Translations under genes and position numbers: made by a program
Shown here: piece by piece, positions 37,068-46,094 of the stretch
Position numbering within the stretch: the stretch's first letter is position 1
How the letters are laid out: each line of letters starts with the position of its first letter
The notes under the pieces: model-generated
What the model saw: only the letters and a program-made list of their open reading frames with translations
Database searches by the model: none
What the model was told of the DNA's origin: nothing
Assembly: GCA_025210795.1 (NCBI GenBank)
Contig: JAOAQZ010000035.1
Span: 1-54,741, forward strand
Origin: Cohaesibacter sp.
GTDB lineage: Bacteria > Pseudomonadota > Alphaproteobacteria > Rhizobiales > Cohaesibacteraceae
Reading direction: 5' to 3'
DNA: 54,741 bases

Positions 37068-39293
37068 CTAATTAATCCGCTCGATATTGGAGACCGAGGT
37101 CTTGGCACGGATTTGCTCGATAATCCGGTTCAGATGACTCAAATTCCACACCTCCAGATCAATGGTCATGTCCTGAAAATCTGACATTTGCTTGTTCATA
37201 TGGATATTGTCGATATTGCCATCATTGTCCGCAATTACCTGCGCAATGGCAGCAAGGCCGCCGGGCTCGTTGATCACCGAAACATGAAGACGGGCGGGAA
37301 AGCGCTCGTGAGAGGCTTCATCAATGTCCCAGCGCACATCCAACCACACTTCTGGCTTGTCATCAAAATTCTTCAGAGCAGGGGAATGTATGGGATAGAT
37401 AGTAACCCCTTTGCCCGGGGTCAGAATACCAACAATCCGGTCGCCGGGCACCGCTCCGCCTTCCGGTGCGAAACTGACGGGAAGATTACCAGAAAAGCCT
37501 CGGATGGGGATGGCCCGCTGGCCTTCATCATCACTGCCATTGCCACTGCCCGGCACGCGGAATTTCATGGCAGAGGCTTGTTTGAGATCGAACCAGCCCT
37601 CGCCCCGCTCGCCCTCGCTTTGAGTGGCTCGCTCGTCCTGAAAATCAGGGAAGACGGCTTCGATGACCGAGCGGGAGGCAAGCTCCCCTCGCCCAACGGC
37701 TGCCAGTGCGTCATTGATTGCCTGAAAGCCAAGGCGCGGCAAGGCAACGCCGAGCCTCTCGTCTGTGTAATCCTGCCCTGCCCGCTCAAAGGCATTTTGC
37801 AGGATCTGGCTACCAAGACCGGCATATTGCGCGCGGACAGCGTCACGGGTGGCCCGCCGGATGGCTGCTCGCGCTTTACCGGAGACGACAATATTCTCCC
37901 AAGCTGCTGGCGGCGTTTGCGCCTTGGAGCAAATAATCTCGACCTCATCCCCATTTTGCAGCTCGGTCACAAGAGGCATGATGGCACCATTGATCTTACA
38001 GCCCACACAGGTATTGCCAATGCCCGTATGCACCGCATAGGCAAAATCGATGGGGGTTGCATGGCGCGGCAAAGCGATCAGGCGGCCCTTGGGCGTGAAG
38101 CAGAAAACCTGATCCTGAAACAATTCCAGCTTGGTATGCTCAAGGAATTCCTCGGCATTGTTGCCTGCATCGAGCATTTCCACCGTGTGGCGCAGCCAAG
38201 CATAGGCATTGCTATCCTTAGCAAGTTTGCCCAAAGAGCGGCCACCCTTGGTCTGTCCCGTTGTATCCTTGTAAAGCGCGTGCGCTGCCACACCATATTC
38301 GGCAAACTGGTGCATCTCGCGGGTGCGGATCTGCAGCTCCACCCTCTGGCGGCCCGGCCCGATAACCGTTGTATGGATCGAGCGATAATCATTGGGTTTG
38401 GGCGTGGAAATATAGTCTTTAAAGCGCCCAGGAACACAGGGCCAGATTGTATGGACGATGCCAAGCGCCTGATAGCAGGCGGCAATATCGTCAACCAGCA
38501 CCCGAAAGCCATAGATATCGGAAAGCTGCTCAAAGCCCAAGCTCTGGCGCTGCATTTTTCGGAAGATGGAATAGGCCCGTTTTTCCCGCCCTCGCACCGT
38601 GACATTGAGGCCTTTTTCCGCAAAGGTTCGTTGCAATTCGCCTTCAATCTCTTCAATCAAGGTCTTGTTGCGCTGGCGCAGGCCTTCCAGTCGCTCGCTA
38701 ATGGCCTGAAAGGCTTCCGCATTGACATATTTGAACGAGAGCGCTTCCAGCTCTTCGCGAATGTCCTGCATGCCCATACGTTCGGCCAGCGGCGCATAGA
38801 TATCAATGGTTTCCTGAGCGATTCTGTGGCGCTTGTGGTCGGGCACGAAATGCAGGGTCCGCATATTGTGCAGGCGATCCGCCAGCTTGACCACAAGAAC
38901 CCGCACATCATCCGAGATAGCCAGCAGCAATTTGCGCAGATTTTCGGCCTGTTTGGTTTTTTTAGAGACCAGATCAAGCTGGGAGATCTTGGTCAGGCCT
39001 TCCACCAGCTTGCCGATTTCCTCGCCGAACAGGTTATCAAGCTCGCCGCGGGTGGCATCGGTATCCTCAATGGTGTCGTGAAGCAGCCCCACTGCAATGG
39101 TGCTGTCATCCAGCCGCAACTCGGTGAGAATGCCTGCGACTTCCAAAGGATGCAGAAAATAAGGGTCGCCAGATGCGCGATACTGACTGCCATGCTTTTG
39201 CATGGAATAGACATAGGCTTTGTTGAGCAAAGCTTCATCTGCATTGGGGTTGTAGGCTGTAACGCGTTCTACAAGCTCATATTGGCGCATCAT
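37068..39293 (-). CDS. rsh: Bifunctional (p)ppGpp synthetase/hydrolase (RelA/SpoT homologue)
   Basis: Makes and breaks the stringent alarmone (p)ppGpp. The product is 741 residues from ATG 39293. The N-terminal HD hydrolase domain keeps HPLEVAGIL and LLHDTIEDT (about residues 44-78) and ADRLHNMRTL, so hydrolase activity is expected. The synthetase domain has DIYGFRVLVDD and KPNDYRSIHTTVIGP (about residues 265-320). A TGS domain (about 385-450) and a C-terminal ACT domain (HVSVINEPGGLAAIAQVIA, about 670-690) follow. ATG 39290 is a possible alternate; a TTG at 39302 is less likely. Upstream lies rpoZ, whose omega subunit is linked to ppGpp responses in other bacteria. Confidence 0.96.
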   Translation of the reverse strand: MMRQYELVERVTAYNPNADEALLNKAYVYSMQKHGSQYRASGDPYFLHPLEVAGILTELRLDDSTIAVGLLHDTIEDTDATRGELDNLFGEEIGKLVEGLTKISQLDLVSKKTKQAENLRKLLLAISDDVRVLVVKLADRLHNMRTLHFVPDHKRHRIAQETIDIYAPLAERMGMQDIREELEALSFKYVNAEAFQAISERLEGLRQRNKTLIEEIEGELQRTFAEKGLNVTVRGREKRAYSIFRKMQRQSLGFEQLSDIYGFRVLVDDIAACYQALGIVHTIWPCVPGRFKDYISTPKPNDYRSIHTTVIGPGRQRVELQIRTREMHQFAEYGVAAHALYKDTTGQTKGGRSLGKLAKDSNAYAWLRHTVEMLDAGNNAEEFLEHTKLELFQDQVFCFTPKGRLIALPRHATPIDFAYAVHTGIGNTCVGCKINGAIMPLVTELQNGDEVEIICSKAQTPPAAWENIVVSGKARAAIRRATRDAVRAQYAGLGSQILQNAFERAGQDYTDERLGVALPRLGFQAINDALAAVGRGELASRSVIEAVFPDFQDERATQSEGERGEGWFDLKQASAMKFRVPGSGNGSDDEGQRAIPIRGFSGNLPVSFAPEGGAVPGDRIVGILTPGKGVTIYPIHSPALKNFDDKPEVWLDVRWDIDEASHERFPARLHVSVINEPGGLAAIAQVIADNDGNIDNIHMNKQMSDFQDMTIDLEVWNLSHLNRIIEQIRAKTSVSNIERIN

Positions 39294-39731
39294 GGCTGGC
39301 AAGATACCTTATCATGCAAGGGCAAATGGGCCTATTTAGCTCACCTTGCCCTAATCTTCAAAACCAGCGGACATGCATCACGCCCGCCGATCGGGACTGT
39401 TGGAAGTGTTACCAGCCAGCGCCACAGAGAGCCTAATTATGCAAAAATACTGAAACCCATAGTGCTCTGCATTTTTGCCTTGCAGGAGGAAGTACCTCGT
39501 CGCCCGACTGACAAACAGAAGACCAAGCTAGTGCTTTTTTGGGATTAGCTCAAACATCTTTATGGATAGAATGGCAAATTCCCCTTGCCTTTCCCCTATC
39601 ACTTGCAAATCAGGGTTCCCGATAGCCACCCTGACCAAAGGCCCGCTAAGAAACAGACCTTACAAACGTAAAAAGCGGGCACAAGGCCCGCTTTTTACTC
39701 ACTCTATCAAATCCAGCCAAATCGGCTTGGA
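39294..39731. other. 438-base gap between rpoZ and rsh
   Basis: Contains the rpoZ terminator (39665-39696) and about 370 bases upstream of rsh that must hold its promoter. I see no ORF of quality. A long plus-strand frame running in from the antisense of rsh is rejected. Confidence 0.6.
39665..39696 (-). terminator. Intrinsic terminator after rpoZ
   Basis: An 11-base perfect inverted repeat (39670-39680 with 39686-39696, 5-base loop), with T tract on the minus strand, lies about 35 bases past the rpoZ stop. It separates rpoZ from rsh. Confidence 0.9.
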
Positions 39732-40136
39732 TTAATCGTCGTTGCGATCTGGTGGAACCAGGCTTTCCAGACCACGCAGAAGCTCTTCTTCTGACATCTG
39801 GTCGAAAACCAGTTCGTTTTTCTGATCGCTAACCACTGATTCGAACTCGGTAGAAGCCGCTTCGTCAGCAGTGATCATTGGAATATCTTCGGTCTCAGGC
39901 TCATCCACTTCTACATATTTCTGCAGGGAATGGATCAGATCTTCTTTCAGATCGCCCGGAGACACAGTTTCATCTGCGATTTCGCGCAGAGCTACCACAG
40001 GGTTCTTATCGTTGTCACGATCGACCGTAATAGCAGAACCGCTTGAAATCATCCGTGCTCTGTGGCCAGAAAGCAAAACAAGCTCAAAGCGGTTATCAAC
40101 CTTATCTACGCAGTCCTCAACGGTCACGCGTGCCAT
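39732..40136 (-). CDS. rpoZ: RNA polymerase omega subunit
   Basis: Smallest RNA polymerase subunit; stabilises beta-prime and in some bacteria contributes to ppGpp response. The 134-residue product begins [20 protein letters not shown], the omega signature, followed by [13 protein letters not shown] and [12 protein letters not shown] (about residues 45-56). The C-terminal half is acidic and probably disordered (EPETEDIP, then [10 protein letters not shown]), longer than the E. coli protein, as usual in alphaproteobacteria. It faces the NYN gene divergently with a 355-base gap, and a terminator isolates it from rsh downstream. Confidence 0.95.
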   Translation of the reverse strand: MARVTVEDCVDKVDNRFELVLLSGHRARMISSGSAITVDRDNDKNPVVALREIADETVSPGDLKEDLIHSLQKYVEVDEPETEDIPMITADEAASTEFESVVSDQKNELVFDQMSEEELLRGLESLVPPDRNDD

Positions 40137-40491
40137 GCACTATCTCCTGAATGGGGAATTTTTTCATTCAATAAAACGAATTCGCCCACTTGACAAGTGC
40201 GTGGAGCATGATATTTCGCCCTTATATCCAGCTTTCCGGCCCGTTCTCGGTGTTTTTTGGGAAAAGCCAGATCAAAAATGCGCTAATTAACACTGCATTT
40301 CTTGTATTTTGCAAATGATGCGGTAGCATTAGAGTGTTACAGACCAAACTATTGCTAAAGACCAGTCAGTTCAGCACCAATAAAATGCAAGATCTAGCCA
40401 AGCCAGCCAAGACATACCGGCCCAAAGCCGGGAGTGCTAACTTGCAAATAGCTGTTCAATTGGCGTTTAGCCCAAGAATAAGGATAAAAAA
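40137..40491. promoter_or_regulatory. Divergent region between rpoZ and the NYN gene, with candidate rpoZ promoter
   Basis: On the minus strand TTGTCA (40196-40191) is followed, 17 bases later, by TATTGA (40173-40168), 32 bases before the rpoZ start; a candidate promoter with a poor -10. On the plus strand TTGACA starts at 40190 and could serve the NYN gene, though it is about 300 bases upstream. No gene-like frame is seen. A small hairpin, CCGGC/GCCGG, lies near 40418-40432. Confidence 0.4.
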
Positions 40492-41082
40492 TTGTTCGAC
40501 CCCCGCGAAAAAGTAGCGCTTTTTATCGATGGAGCCAATCTCTATGCAACCACCAAAACCTTGGGTTTTGACATTGATTACAAGCGCCTTCTGAAAGAAT
40601 TTAGGGGCAAGGGTTATCTCTTGCGGACCTATTATTACACCGCCTTGGCAGAGGATCAGGAATATTCCTCCATTCGTCCTCTTATCGATTGGCTCGATTA
40701 TAACGGCTATCAGGTGGTAACGAAGCCAACCAAAGAATTCACCGATTCGACTGGCCGCCGCAAAGTCAAAGGCAATATGGACATCGAACTTGCTATCGAT
40801 GCCATGGAACTGGTTGAGCATGTCGACCATTTTGTCATTTTCTCTGGTGATGGCGACTTTAGAAAACTGGTAGAAGCTCTGCAGCGTCGTGGCCGCAAAG
40901 TGTCCGTGGTATCCACCATGTCCACCCAGCCACCAATGATTGCAGATGAGCTGCGCCGCCAGGCCGACCATTTCATCGACCTCAACCATATTGCTGATCG
41001 GATTGGCCGAGACCCGAGCGAGCGCCCTCAGCGCATGCCAGAGGCTGATGCTTACGACGATCATGAATATGATGGCGATTGA
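40492..41082 (+). CDS. NYN domain (LabA-like) putative ribonuclease, TTG start
   Basis: A 196-residue soluble protein of the NYN/LabA_DUF88 family, a PIN-like fold that often has RNase activity. The four-acidic-residue site is partly visible: FIDGANLYATTK (Asp near residue 13), the KGNMDIELAIDAM segment (about residues 93-105) and FSGDGDFRKLVEAL (about residues 117-130). The C-terminus is acidic and low-complexity (DAYDDHEYDGD). The start is a TTG at 40492 with AAGGA eight bases upstream; no in-frame ATG gives the conserved N-terminus. It is divergent from rpoZ. The RNA target is unknown. Confidence 0.88.
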   Translation: MFDPREKVALFIDGANLYATTKTLGFDIDYKRLLKEFRGKGYLLRTYYYTALAEDQEYSSIRPLIDWLDYNGYQVVTKPTKEFTDSTGRRKVKGNMDIELAIDAMELVEHVDHFVIFSGDGDFRKLVEALQRRGRKVSVVSTMSTQPPMIADELRRQADHFIDLNHIADRIGRDPSERPQRMPEADAYDDHEYDGD

Positions 41083-41126
41083 TCCTAGATCTTGCAGATC
41101 ACAATGATCGCCGACAAGCACCAATA

Positions 41127-41168
41127 ACAAAACCCGCAAGCCCAAGGCTTGCGGGTTTTGTTTTTTCG
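41127..41168. terminator. Strong terminator between NYN gene and dipeptidase gene
   Basis: A 16-base perfect inverted repeat (41127-41142 with 41146-41161, loop CAA), followed by TTTTTT on the plus strand. Convergent genes on both sides suggest it serves both. Confidence 0.92.
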
Positions 41169-41215
41169 TTGTCTATTTCTGCCTGACGGTTGCCAGCCTA
41201 ACCAGATCCACGATC

Positions 41216-42262
41216 TTAGATGCCGGTCCGCTCCAGAAGGCTCAGCCAGTTTTTATAGGCGATCTTTTCGATCAGTTCCTGCCCATAACCATGCTCGGCC
41301 ATTGCCTTTAATAGCAGGGGATTGCCAGCAGCACTGCCGATCGTCTGGGGAACTGTCGCACCATCAAAGTCAGAACCAAGGGCAACGCCCTCTTCTCCCA
41401 GTTTGTCCAACAGATAGTCAAAATGGATCAGCATGGTCTCAAGCGTGGTGTCGGCGTTATATTTCTCGCCATCTTCGCGCAGAAAACCCACCGCATAATT
41501 AAGCCCGACAACGCCCTTGCTCTCGGCGATGGCATCAAGCTGCTTGTCGGTGAGGTTGCGCGGCGTCTGGCTAAGCACATGCACATTGGAATGGGTGGCA
41601 ACGAGCGGATGTTTGGAGAGCTTTTGAATATCCCAAAAGCCTGCTTCATTGAGATGGGACATATCAATGACGATGCCCATATCGTTGCAATGTTTGACAA
41701 ATTCCTTGCCCAGATCGGTCAGGCCGGGACCGTGATCCGGCGTACCGGGAAAGTCAAACGGCACGCCATGGGCAAAGATATTGTCGCGGCTCCAAACCGG
41801 ACCAATGGAGCGCAGGCCTGCACCATAGAGAACCTCAAGTGCATTAAAATCCTTATCAATTGCCTCGGCCCCTTCGATATGCAGCATCAGGGCAATGGAG
41901 CCTTTCTCCATGGCCGCTTTGATATCAGATGTCGAGCGGCAAATGGTAACAGCGCCTTTGCTTTCGCGTTCAAGACGATAAGCACAGGCCGCCATAGCCA
42001 TGGTGAAATCAAGAGCATGCTCCTGATCTATCGGGCGCTGCATGTCTTCAAATTTCAGCTCTTGTCCCGGCTCCTGTTTGGGCGGCACAAACATGGCAAA
42101 AAGGCCGCCAGCAAGCGCGCCTTGATGCGCCTTGGGCAGATCGATATGCAGGCTGTCATGACCATCAAAAAAGGAAATCGGTTCCCCTTTCATCTCAGCC
42201 ATGACCAGGCGCAGGAGCGTATCGTTATGACCATCAAATACGGGAATCAAAGTCTCACTCAT
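41216..42262 (-). CDS. Membrane-type dipeptidase (peptidase M19)
   Basis: Zinc dipeptidase of the M19 (renal dipeptidase) family. The 348-residue product has the metal-binding HND in VFDGHNDTLLRL (about residues 8-19), LHIEGAEAI (glutamate bridging the metals, about residue 125), a histidine in VATHSNVHVLSQTPRNLTD (about residues 220-238) and SDFDGATVP near the end. No signal peptide is visible, so it is likely cytoplasmic. It is the last gene of an operon with a dipeptide-type ABC transporter, 42 bases after the DppF-like gene. This suggests imported dipeptides are hydrolysed inside; D-amino acid dipeptides are possible. Confidence 0.9.
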   Translation of the reverse strand: MSETLIPVFDGHNDTLLRLVMAEMKGEPISFFDGHDSLHIDLPKAHQGALAGGLFAMFVPPKQEPGQELKFEDMQRPIDQEHALDFTMAMAACAYRLERESKGAVTICRSTSDIKAAMEKGSIALMLHIEGAEAIDKDFNALEVLYGAGLRSIGPVWSRDNIFAHGVPFDFPGTPDHGPGLTDLGKEFVKHCNDMGIVIDMSHLNEAGFWDIQKLSKHPLVATHSNVHVLSQTPRNLTDKQLDAIAESKGVVGLNYAVGFLREDGEKYNADTTLETMLIHFDYLLDKLGEEGVALGSDFDGATVPQTIGSAAGNPLLLKAMAEHGYGQELIEKIAYKNWLSLLERTGI

Positions 42263-42304
42263 TTGACTATTCTTTCCATTTAAAATCGCATAAATACCAA
42301 TGCG

Positions 42305-43087
42305 CTAGGCAAAATCTTTAAAGTCGTTGAGCGCTTCGCGGTCATAGCCTTTACTGGCTGACCAAAGCTGGCGGGTATAGTCGTGTTTCACATCGCCCGA
42401 GCGCAATTGCGCTTCGCTCATTTCTTCAAGGATTTCGCCTCTATTCATCACCGCAATCTTGCTGCACAAATGTCCAACCACGGCTAGATCGTGACTGACC
42501 ATAATATAGGTCAGATTATGGGCCTTGCGCAGGGCTGACAGAAGATTGAGAATTTCTGCCTGCACCGAAACATCAAGCGCCGATGTTGGCTCATCAAGCA
42601 AAATAACGCGCGGCTCAAGGATAAGGGCGCGAGCTATTGCCACGCGCTGGCGCTGACCACCAGAGAGCTGATGGGGATAGCGGAAGCGGAACTCAGCCCC
42701 CAGCCCCACTTCCTCAAGGGATTTGACGATCCTCTCGTCATGATCGTCAAAGTCGTGAATGATGAGCGGCTCTTTAAGGGTGTCATTGACCGTGCGGCGC
42801 GGGTGGAGCGAGCCGTAAGGGTCCTGAAACACCATTTGCATATGCTTGCGCGAAGCAACCGAACGCTTTTGTTTCAGCTCTTCTCCGTCAACAACAATCC
42901 GCCCTGTCCAGTGGCTGTTGATGCCAACCATTGCGCGCAGAACGGTGGATTTACCGGAGCCGGATTCCCCCACCAAGCCATAGCTTTCGCCTTCTGCTAC
43001 ATCCAGAGAGACTGATTTGAGCGCATGGATGCTGTTTTTCTGGCTGCCAAAGACGATATCAAGATCTTGAATTGAAATCATAATCAC
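42305..43087 (-). CDS. Dipeptide/oligopeptide ABC transporter ATP-binding protein (DppF-like)
   Basis: ATPase subunit of a peptide importer on the cytoplasmic membrane face. The 260-residue product shows Walker A GESGSGKSTVLRAMVG (about residues 39-54), the ABC signature LSGGQRQRVAIARAL (about 140-154) and Walker B VILLDEPTSALDV (about 160-172). It overlaps the upstream DppD-like gene by four bases (ATGA). Two ATPases, two permeases and one binding protein make a full dpp-type importer. Unlike many DppF proteins it ends about 260 residues in and has no long C-terminal oligopeptide-specific region. Confidence 0.9.
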   Translation of the reverse strand: MIMISIQDLDIVFGSQKNSIHALKSVSLDVAEGESYGLVGESGSGKSTVLRAMVGINSHWTGRIVVDGEELKQKRSVASRKHMQMVFQDPYGSLHPRRTVNDTLKEPLIIHDFDDHDERIVKSLEEVGLGAEFRFRYPHQLSGGQRQRVAIARALILEPRVILLDEPTSALDVSVQAEILNLLSALRKAHNLTYIMVSHDLAVVGHLCSKIAVMNRGEILEEMSEAQLRSGDVKHDYTRQLWSASKGYDREALNDFKDFA

Positions 43088-43959
43088 AGGCCTCCTTCAG
43101 TCAGCCAGGCAGGATCGCGCTTGAGAACAGGCAAATCCTCGTGGCTGGCATCCATTCTCGGCAGGCAGCTGAGCAACCCTTGGGTATAGGGGTGTTTTGC
43201 TTCATGAAGTTTTTTGGCATCAAGGCTTTCCATGATGCGCCCGCCATACATTACCAAAACCCGATCGCAGAAGCTTGAGACGAGATGCAGATCATGGCTA
43301 ATAAGCACAAGGCCCATGCCGCGCTCGCGCACCATATCATCAAGCAGCGCCAGCACCTGCATTTGCACGGTCACATCGAGTGCCGAGGTTGGCTCATCCG
43401 CAATCATGACCTGCGGATTGGTGATCAGCATCATGGCGATCATGATGCGCTGCCCCATGCCGCCAGAGACCTGATGGGGATAGAGATCATAGACTTTTTC
43501 CGCTTCGCGGATGCGCACTGTCTCGAGCATGGCCAGAGCGCGCTTTTTGGCCTCTTGCTTGCTCACAGCTTCATGCTGGCGGCAGCTTTCGGCAATCTGG
43601 GCGCCGACTGTCATAACCGGATTGAGCGAATATTTAGGGTCCTGCATGATCATGGAAATGCGTGAGCCACGGATCTGGCGCATGGTTTTCTTGTCGGCCT
43701 TCATCAGATCAAGGCCTTCAAAATCCATCCGCTTGGCATCAATTGAGCCATTGCCCGCGGTCAGGCGCAGCAGAGCCCGACCGGTCTGGGATTTGCCTGA
43801 GCCGGATTCGCCCACGATCCCCAATCTTTCACGACCCAGATCGAAACTGACGCCGCGCACCGCATGCACCTCCCCTTTCGGGGTGGCAAAGCGGACATGG
43901 AGATCCTCAACGCTGATCAGAGGTTTTTGGTCTGTTGCTGACATTGAAGTAGCATCCAT
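43084..43959 (-). CDS. Dipeptide/oligopeptide ABC transporter ATP-binding protein (DppD-like)
   Basis: Second ATPase subunit. The 291-residue product has Walker A GESGSGKSQTGRALLRL (about residues 54-70), where Gln replaces the usual Thr after GKS, ABC signature VSGGMGQRIMIAMML (about 163-177) and Walker B VMIADEPTSALDV (about 183-195). A GGAGGTGA ribosome site precedes ATG 43959, two bases after the permease gene ends. It overlaps the DppF-like gene by four bases. The substrate is shared with the other subunits and is probably a short peptide, given the linked dipeptidase. Confidence 0.9.
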   Translation of the reverse strand: MDATSMSATDQKPLISVEDLHVRFATPKGEVHAVRGVSFDLGRERLGIVGESGSGKSQTGRALLRLTAGNGSIDAKRMDFEGLDLMKADKKTMRQIRGSRISMIMQDPKYSLNPVMTVGAQIAESCRQHEAVSKQEAKKRALAMLETVRIREAEKVYDLYPHQVSGGMGQRIMIAMMLITNPQVMIADEPTSALDVTVQMQVLALLDDMVRERGMGLVLISHDLHLVSSFCDRVLVMYGGRIMESLDAKKLHEAKHPYTQGLLSCLPRMDASHEDLPVLKRDPAWLTEGGL

Positions 43960-43961
43960 AA

Positions 43962-44891
43962 TTATTCACCTCCACCAGAGCGCGGGTCCAGCACGTCCCG
44001 CAGGCCGTCGCCAAGCAGGTTGAAGCCAAGGGAGACAACCAGAATGGCAATGCCGGGAATGGTTGGAACCCACCATTGGTCAAGCAGGAAATCACGGCCT
44101 GTTGCAATCATGGCACCCCATTCCGCCAAAGGTGGCTGAGCCCCAAGACCCAAGAAGCCAAGACCGGCGGCCGTGAGAATAATACCAGCCATATCAAGGG
44201 TTAAGCGAACGATGGTGGATGACAGGCACATGGGCATGATGTGCGAGAACAGGATACGCAACTTTGATGCGCCCATAATCTCGGCGGCCATAATATATTC
44301 GCTATTGCGCACGGTCAGCGTCTCGGCCCTTGCAAGGCGCGCGTAAGGAGACCAGGTGGTCATGGCGATGGCGAGCACCGCATTCTCCAATCCCGGGCCC
44401 AGCACAGCAACAAAGGCCAGAGCGAGGATCAGGCGCGGGAAAGCGAGAAAAATATCGGTGATCCGCATCAGGACCTTATCAACCCAGCCACCAAACAGAC
44501 CAGCCGCAGTGCCAACAATCAGACCGATGGGCATGACGATGATAGAGACCAGAAAGATAATATAGAGCGTAATGCGTGAGCCCCAGACGATGCGGTCAAA
44601 CACATCGCGGCCCAGCTCATCGGTGCCGAACCAATGCTCGGCAGAGGCTGGTTGCAGGCGGTTTTGCAGGTCTTGCACCGTGCCGTCCCCTGCTGCGATC
44701 CATGGCGCAAAGAGCGCCACCAGCAACAAAAAGACCACGATGAACAGCCCCAGCATGGCAATGGGGTTGGTTTTAAAGCTCAGCCAGCCGATATAGGCGC
44801 GCTGGCATCGGGCCTGAAAAGAATTTTCGGGGAAATCCGCCAGCAACCAGCTACGCAATCCCTGCTTGTTCGTCATTGTTGTCTCAGCCAT
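43962..44891 (-). CDS. Peptide ABC transporter permease (DppC-like)
   Basis: Inner-membrane permease, 309 residues, with about six hydrophobic segments and a cytoplasmic N-terminus (ETTMTNKQGLRSWLL). The BPD coupling motif region (EIMGASKLRILFSHIMPMC, about residues 208-226) fits the E-A-A---G consensus of import permeases. GTDELGRDVFDRIVWGSR is the classic DppC/OppC N-terminal loop sequence (about residues 93-110). It starts one base after the DppB-like gene ends and two bases before the DppD-like gene. Partner of the other permease in a heterodimer. Confidence 0.92.
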   Translation of the reverse strand: MAETTMTNKQGLRSWLLADFPENSFQARCQRAYIGWLSFKTNPIAMLGLFIVVFLLLVALFAPWIAAGDGTVQDLQNRLQPASAEHWFGTDELGRDVFDRIVWGSRITLYIIFLVSIIVMPIGLIVGTAAGLFGGWVDKVLMRITDIFLAFPRLILALAFVAVLGPGLENAVLAIAMTTWSPYARLARAETLTVRNSEYIMAAEIMGASKLRILFSHIMPMCLSSTIVRLTLDMAGIILTAAGLGFLGLGAQPPLAEWGAMIATGRDFLLDQWWVPTIPGIAILVVSLGFNLLGDGLRDVLDPRSGGGE

Positions 44892-44892
44892 T

Positions 44893-45957
44893 TTATTTCG
44901 CCCTTGGATCTACAATGCGATAGAGCATGTCTGAGAGCATATTGATGCCAACAAAGGAAATGCCCACAACCAGAGTGCCGCCAATCACAGCATTCATATC
45001 CGCGTTAAACAGGGAATTGGTGATATATTGCCCGATACCGGGCCACGCGAACACGGTTTCGGTCAGTACCGAGCCTTCAAGCAAGCTGGCATAAGTCAGA
45101 CCGATGATCGTGATCAGCTGCACCAGCACATTGCGGAATGCATGATGCCAGATCACATCGCCCTCTTTCAGGCCCTTGACGCGGGCGGTCAGGACATATT
45201 CCTGATTGAGCTGATCCAGCATGAAAGAGCGGGTCATACGCGAAATATAGGCCAGCGAGTAAATTGCCAGCATTGAAGCGGGCAGAATGATATGGGAGAC
45301 GGCGTTGTTAAAAACGTCCCAATCACCGGCAATCAAGCTGTCGATCAGGATCACGCCGGTCACAGTCTCGACCACACCATCATAGAAGAAGTCAATACGC
45401 CCCGGACCGGCAACCCAGTCCAGCTTGGCATAGAAAATCAGCAAGGCCACCATACCCAGCCAGAAGACCGGGATGGAATGGCCAAGAAGACCGAAAATGC
45501 GCACGATGTGATCAATCATCTTGCCTTGGCGAACAGCGGCCAGCACCCCTGCGGGCACGCCAATGACAATACCGACGATTGTCGCGATGGTGGCCAGTTC
45601 CAATGTGGCAGGAAAGAAGCGTTTGATATCCTCAATCACAGGGCGGGTTGTCATCACCGATGTGCCAAAATCGCCTTGCAGCACATTGCCAAGGAAGATG
45701 GCATATTGTTCCCACAAGGGTTTGTCCAACCCAAGCTGGAGATACATGGCGTCATAGACATCCTTGGAAGCGCGGTCCCCCACGATTGCCACCACCGGGT
45801 CATTGGGCATGATCCTGCCAATAACGAAGGTAATGGCTGTCAGCCCGATGAAGGTCAGCGCCAGCATAAACAGCGCCCCACCTATTTTCTTGATCACACC
45901 GAAAGCCGGTGAGAGACCATTTGCTCCGCCAGTTGCAGAGCCACTAGTCGTACCCAT
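44893..45957 (-). CDS. Peptide ABC transporter permease (DppB-like)
   Basis: Inner-membrane permease, 354 residues from ATG 45957, with about six hydrophobic segments. PNDPVVAIVGDRASKD (about residues 50-65) and LGLDKPLWEQYAIFLGNVLQGDFGTS (starting about residue 74) are standard DppB features, and the coupling helix is near YVLTARVKGLKEGDVIWHHA. A further N-terminal extension in the same frame (to 45999) is poor in hydrophobic residues and less likely. It follows the binding-protein gene after a 137-base gap with a stem-loop, and directly abuts the DppC-like gene. Confidence 0.92.
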   Translation of the reverse strand: MGTTSGSATGGANGLSPAFGVIKKIGGALFMLALTFIGLTAITFVIGRIMPNDPVVAIVGDRASKDVYDAMYLQLGLDKPLWEQYAIFLGNVLQGDFGTSVMTTRPVIEDIKRFFPATLELATIATIVGIVIGVPAGVLAAVRQGKMIDHIVRIFGLLGHSIPVFWLGMVALLIFYAKLDWVAGPGRIDFFYDGVVETVTGVILIDSLIAGDWDVFNNAVSHIILPASMLAIYSLAYISRMTRSFMLDQLNQEYVLTARVKGLKEGDVIWHHAFRNVLVQLITIIGLTYASLLEGSVLTETVFAWPGIGQYITNSLFNADMNAVIGGTLVVGISFVGINMLSDMLYRIVDPRAK

Positions 45958-46056
45958 TGATGAAATCCCGCAGTCCATACGCATCCAGACTGGCCGCACA
46001 ATGAAGATTTGCGCGGCCAGTCATTTGTGCATTTTTGATTATGCAACAAGCAAGAG

Positions 46057-46084
46057 CCCTGCCCGACTTCCGCTTCGGACAGGG
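46057..46084 (-). repeat. Stem-loop between binding-protein and permease genes
   Basis: Ten-base arms with one mismatch (46057-46066 with 46075-46084, 8-base loop) lie 10 bases after the binding-protein stop. No T run follows, so it likely protects the binding-protein mRNA end and lowers permease expression, as seen in other importer operons. Confidence 0.65.
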
Positions 46085-46094
46085 ACCTCTTGGC

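Noticed and set aside
37188..39548. Plus-strand open frame of 786 codons antisense to rsh
   Set aside because: The minus strand encodes RSH with intact HD, synthetase, TGS and ACT motifs. The plus frame has no recognisable domain or ribosome site and is a codon-bias mirror.
41423..42283. Plus-strand open frame antisense to the dipeptidase gene
   Set aside because: The M19 metal motifs are on the minus strand; the plus frame has low-quality composition and no start site.
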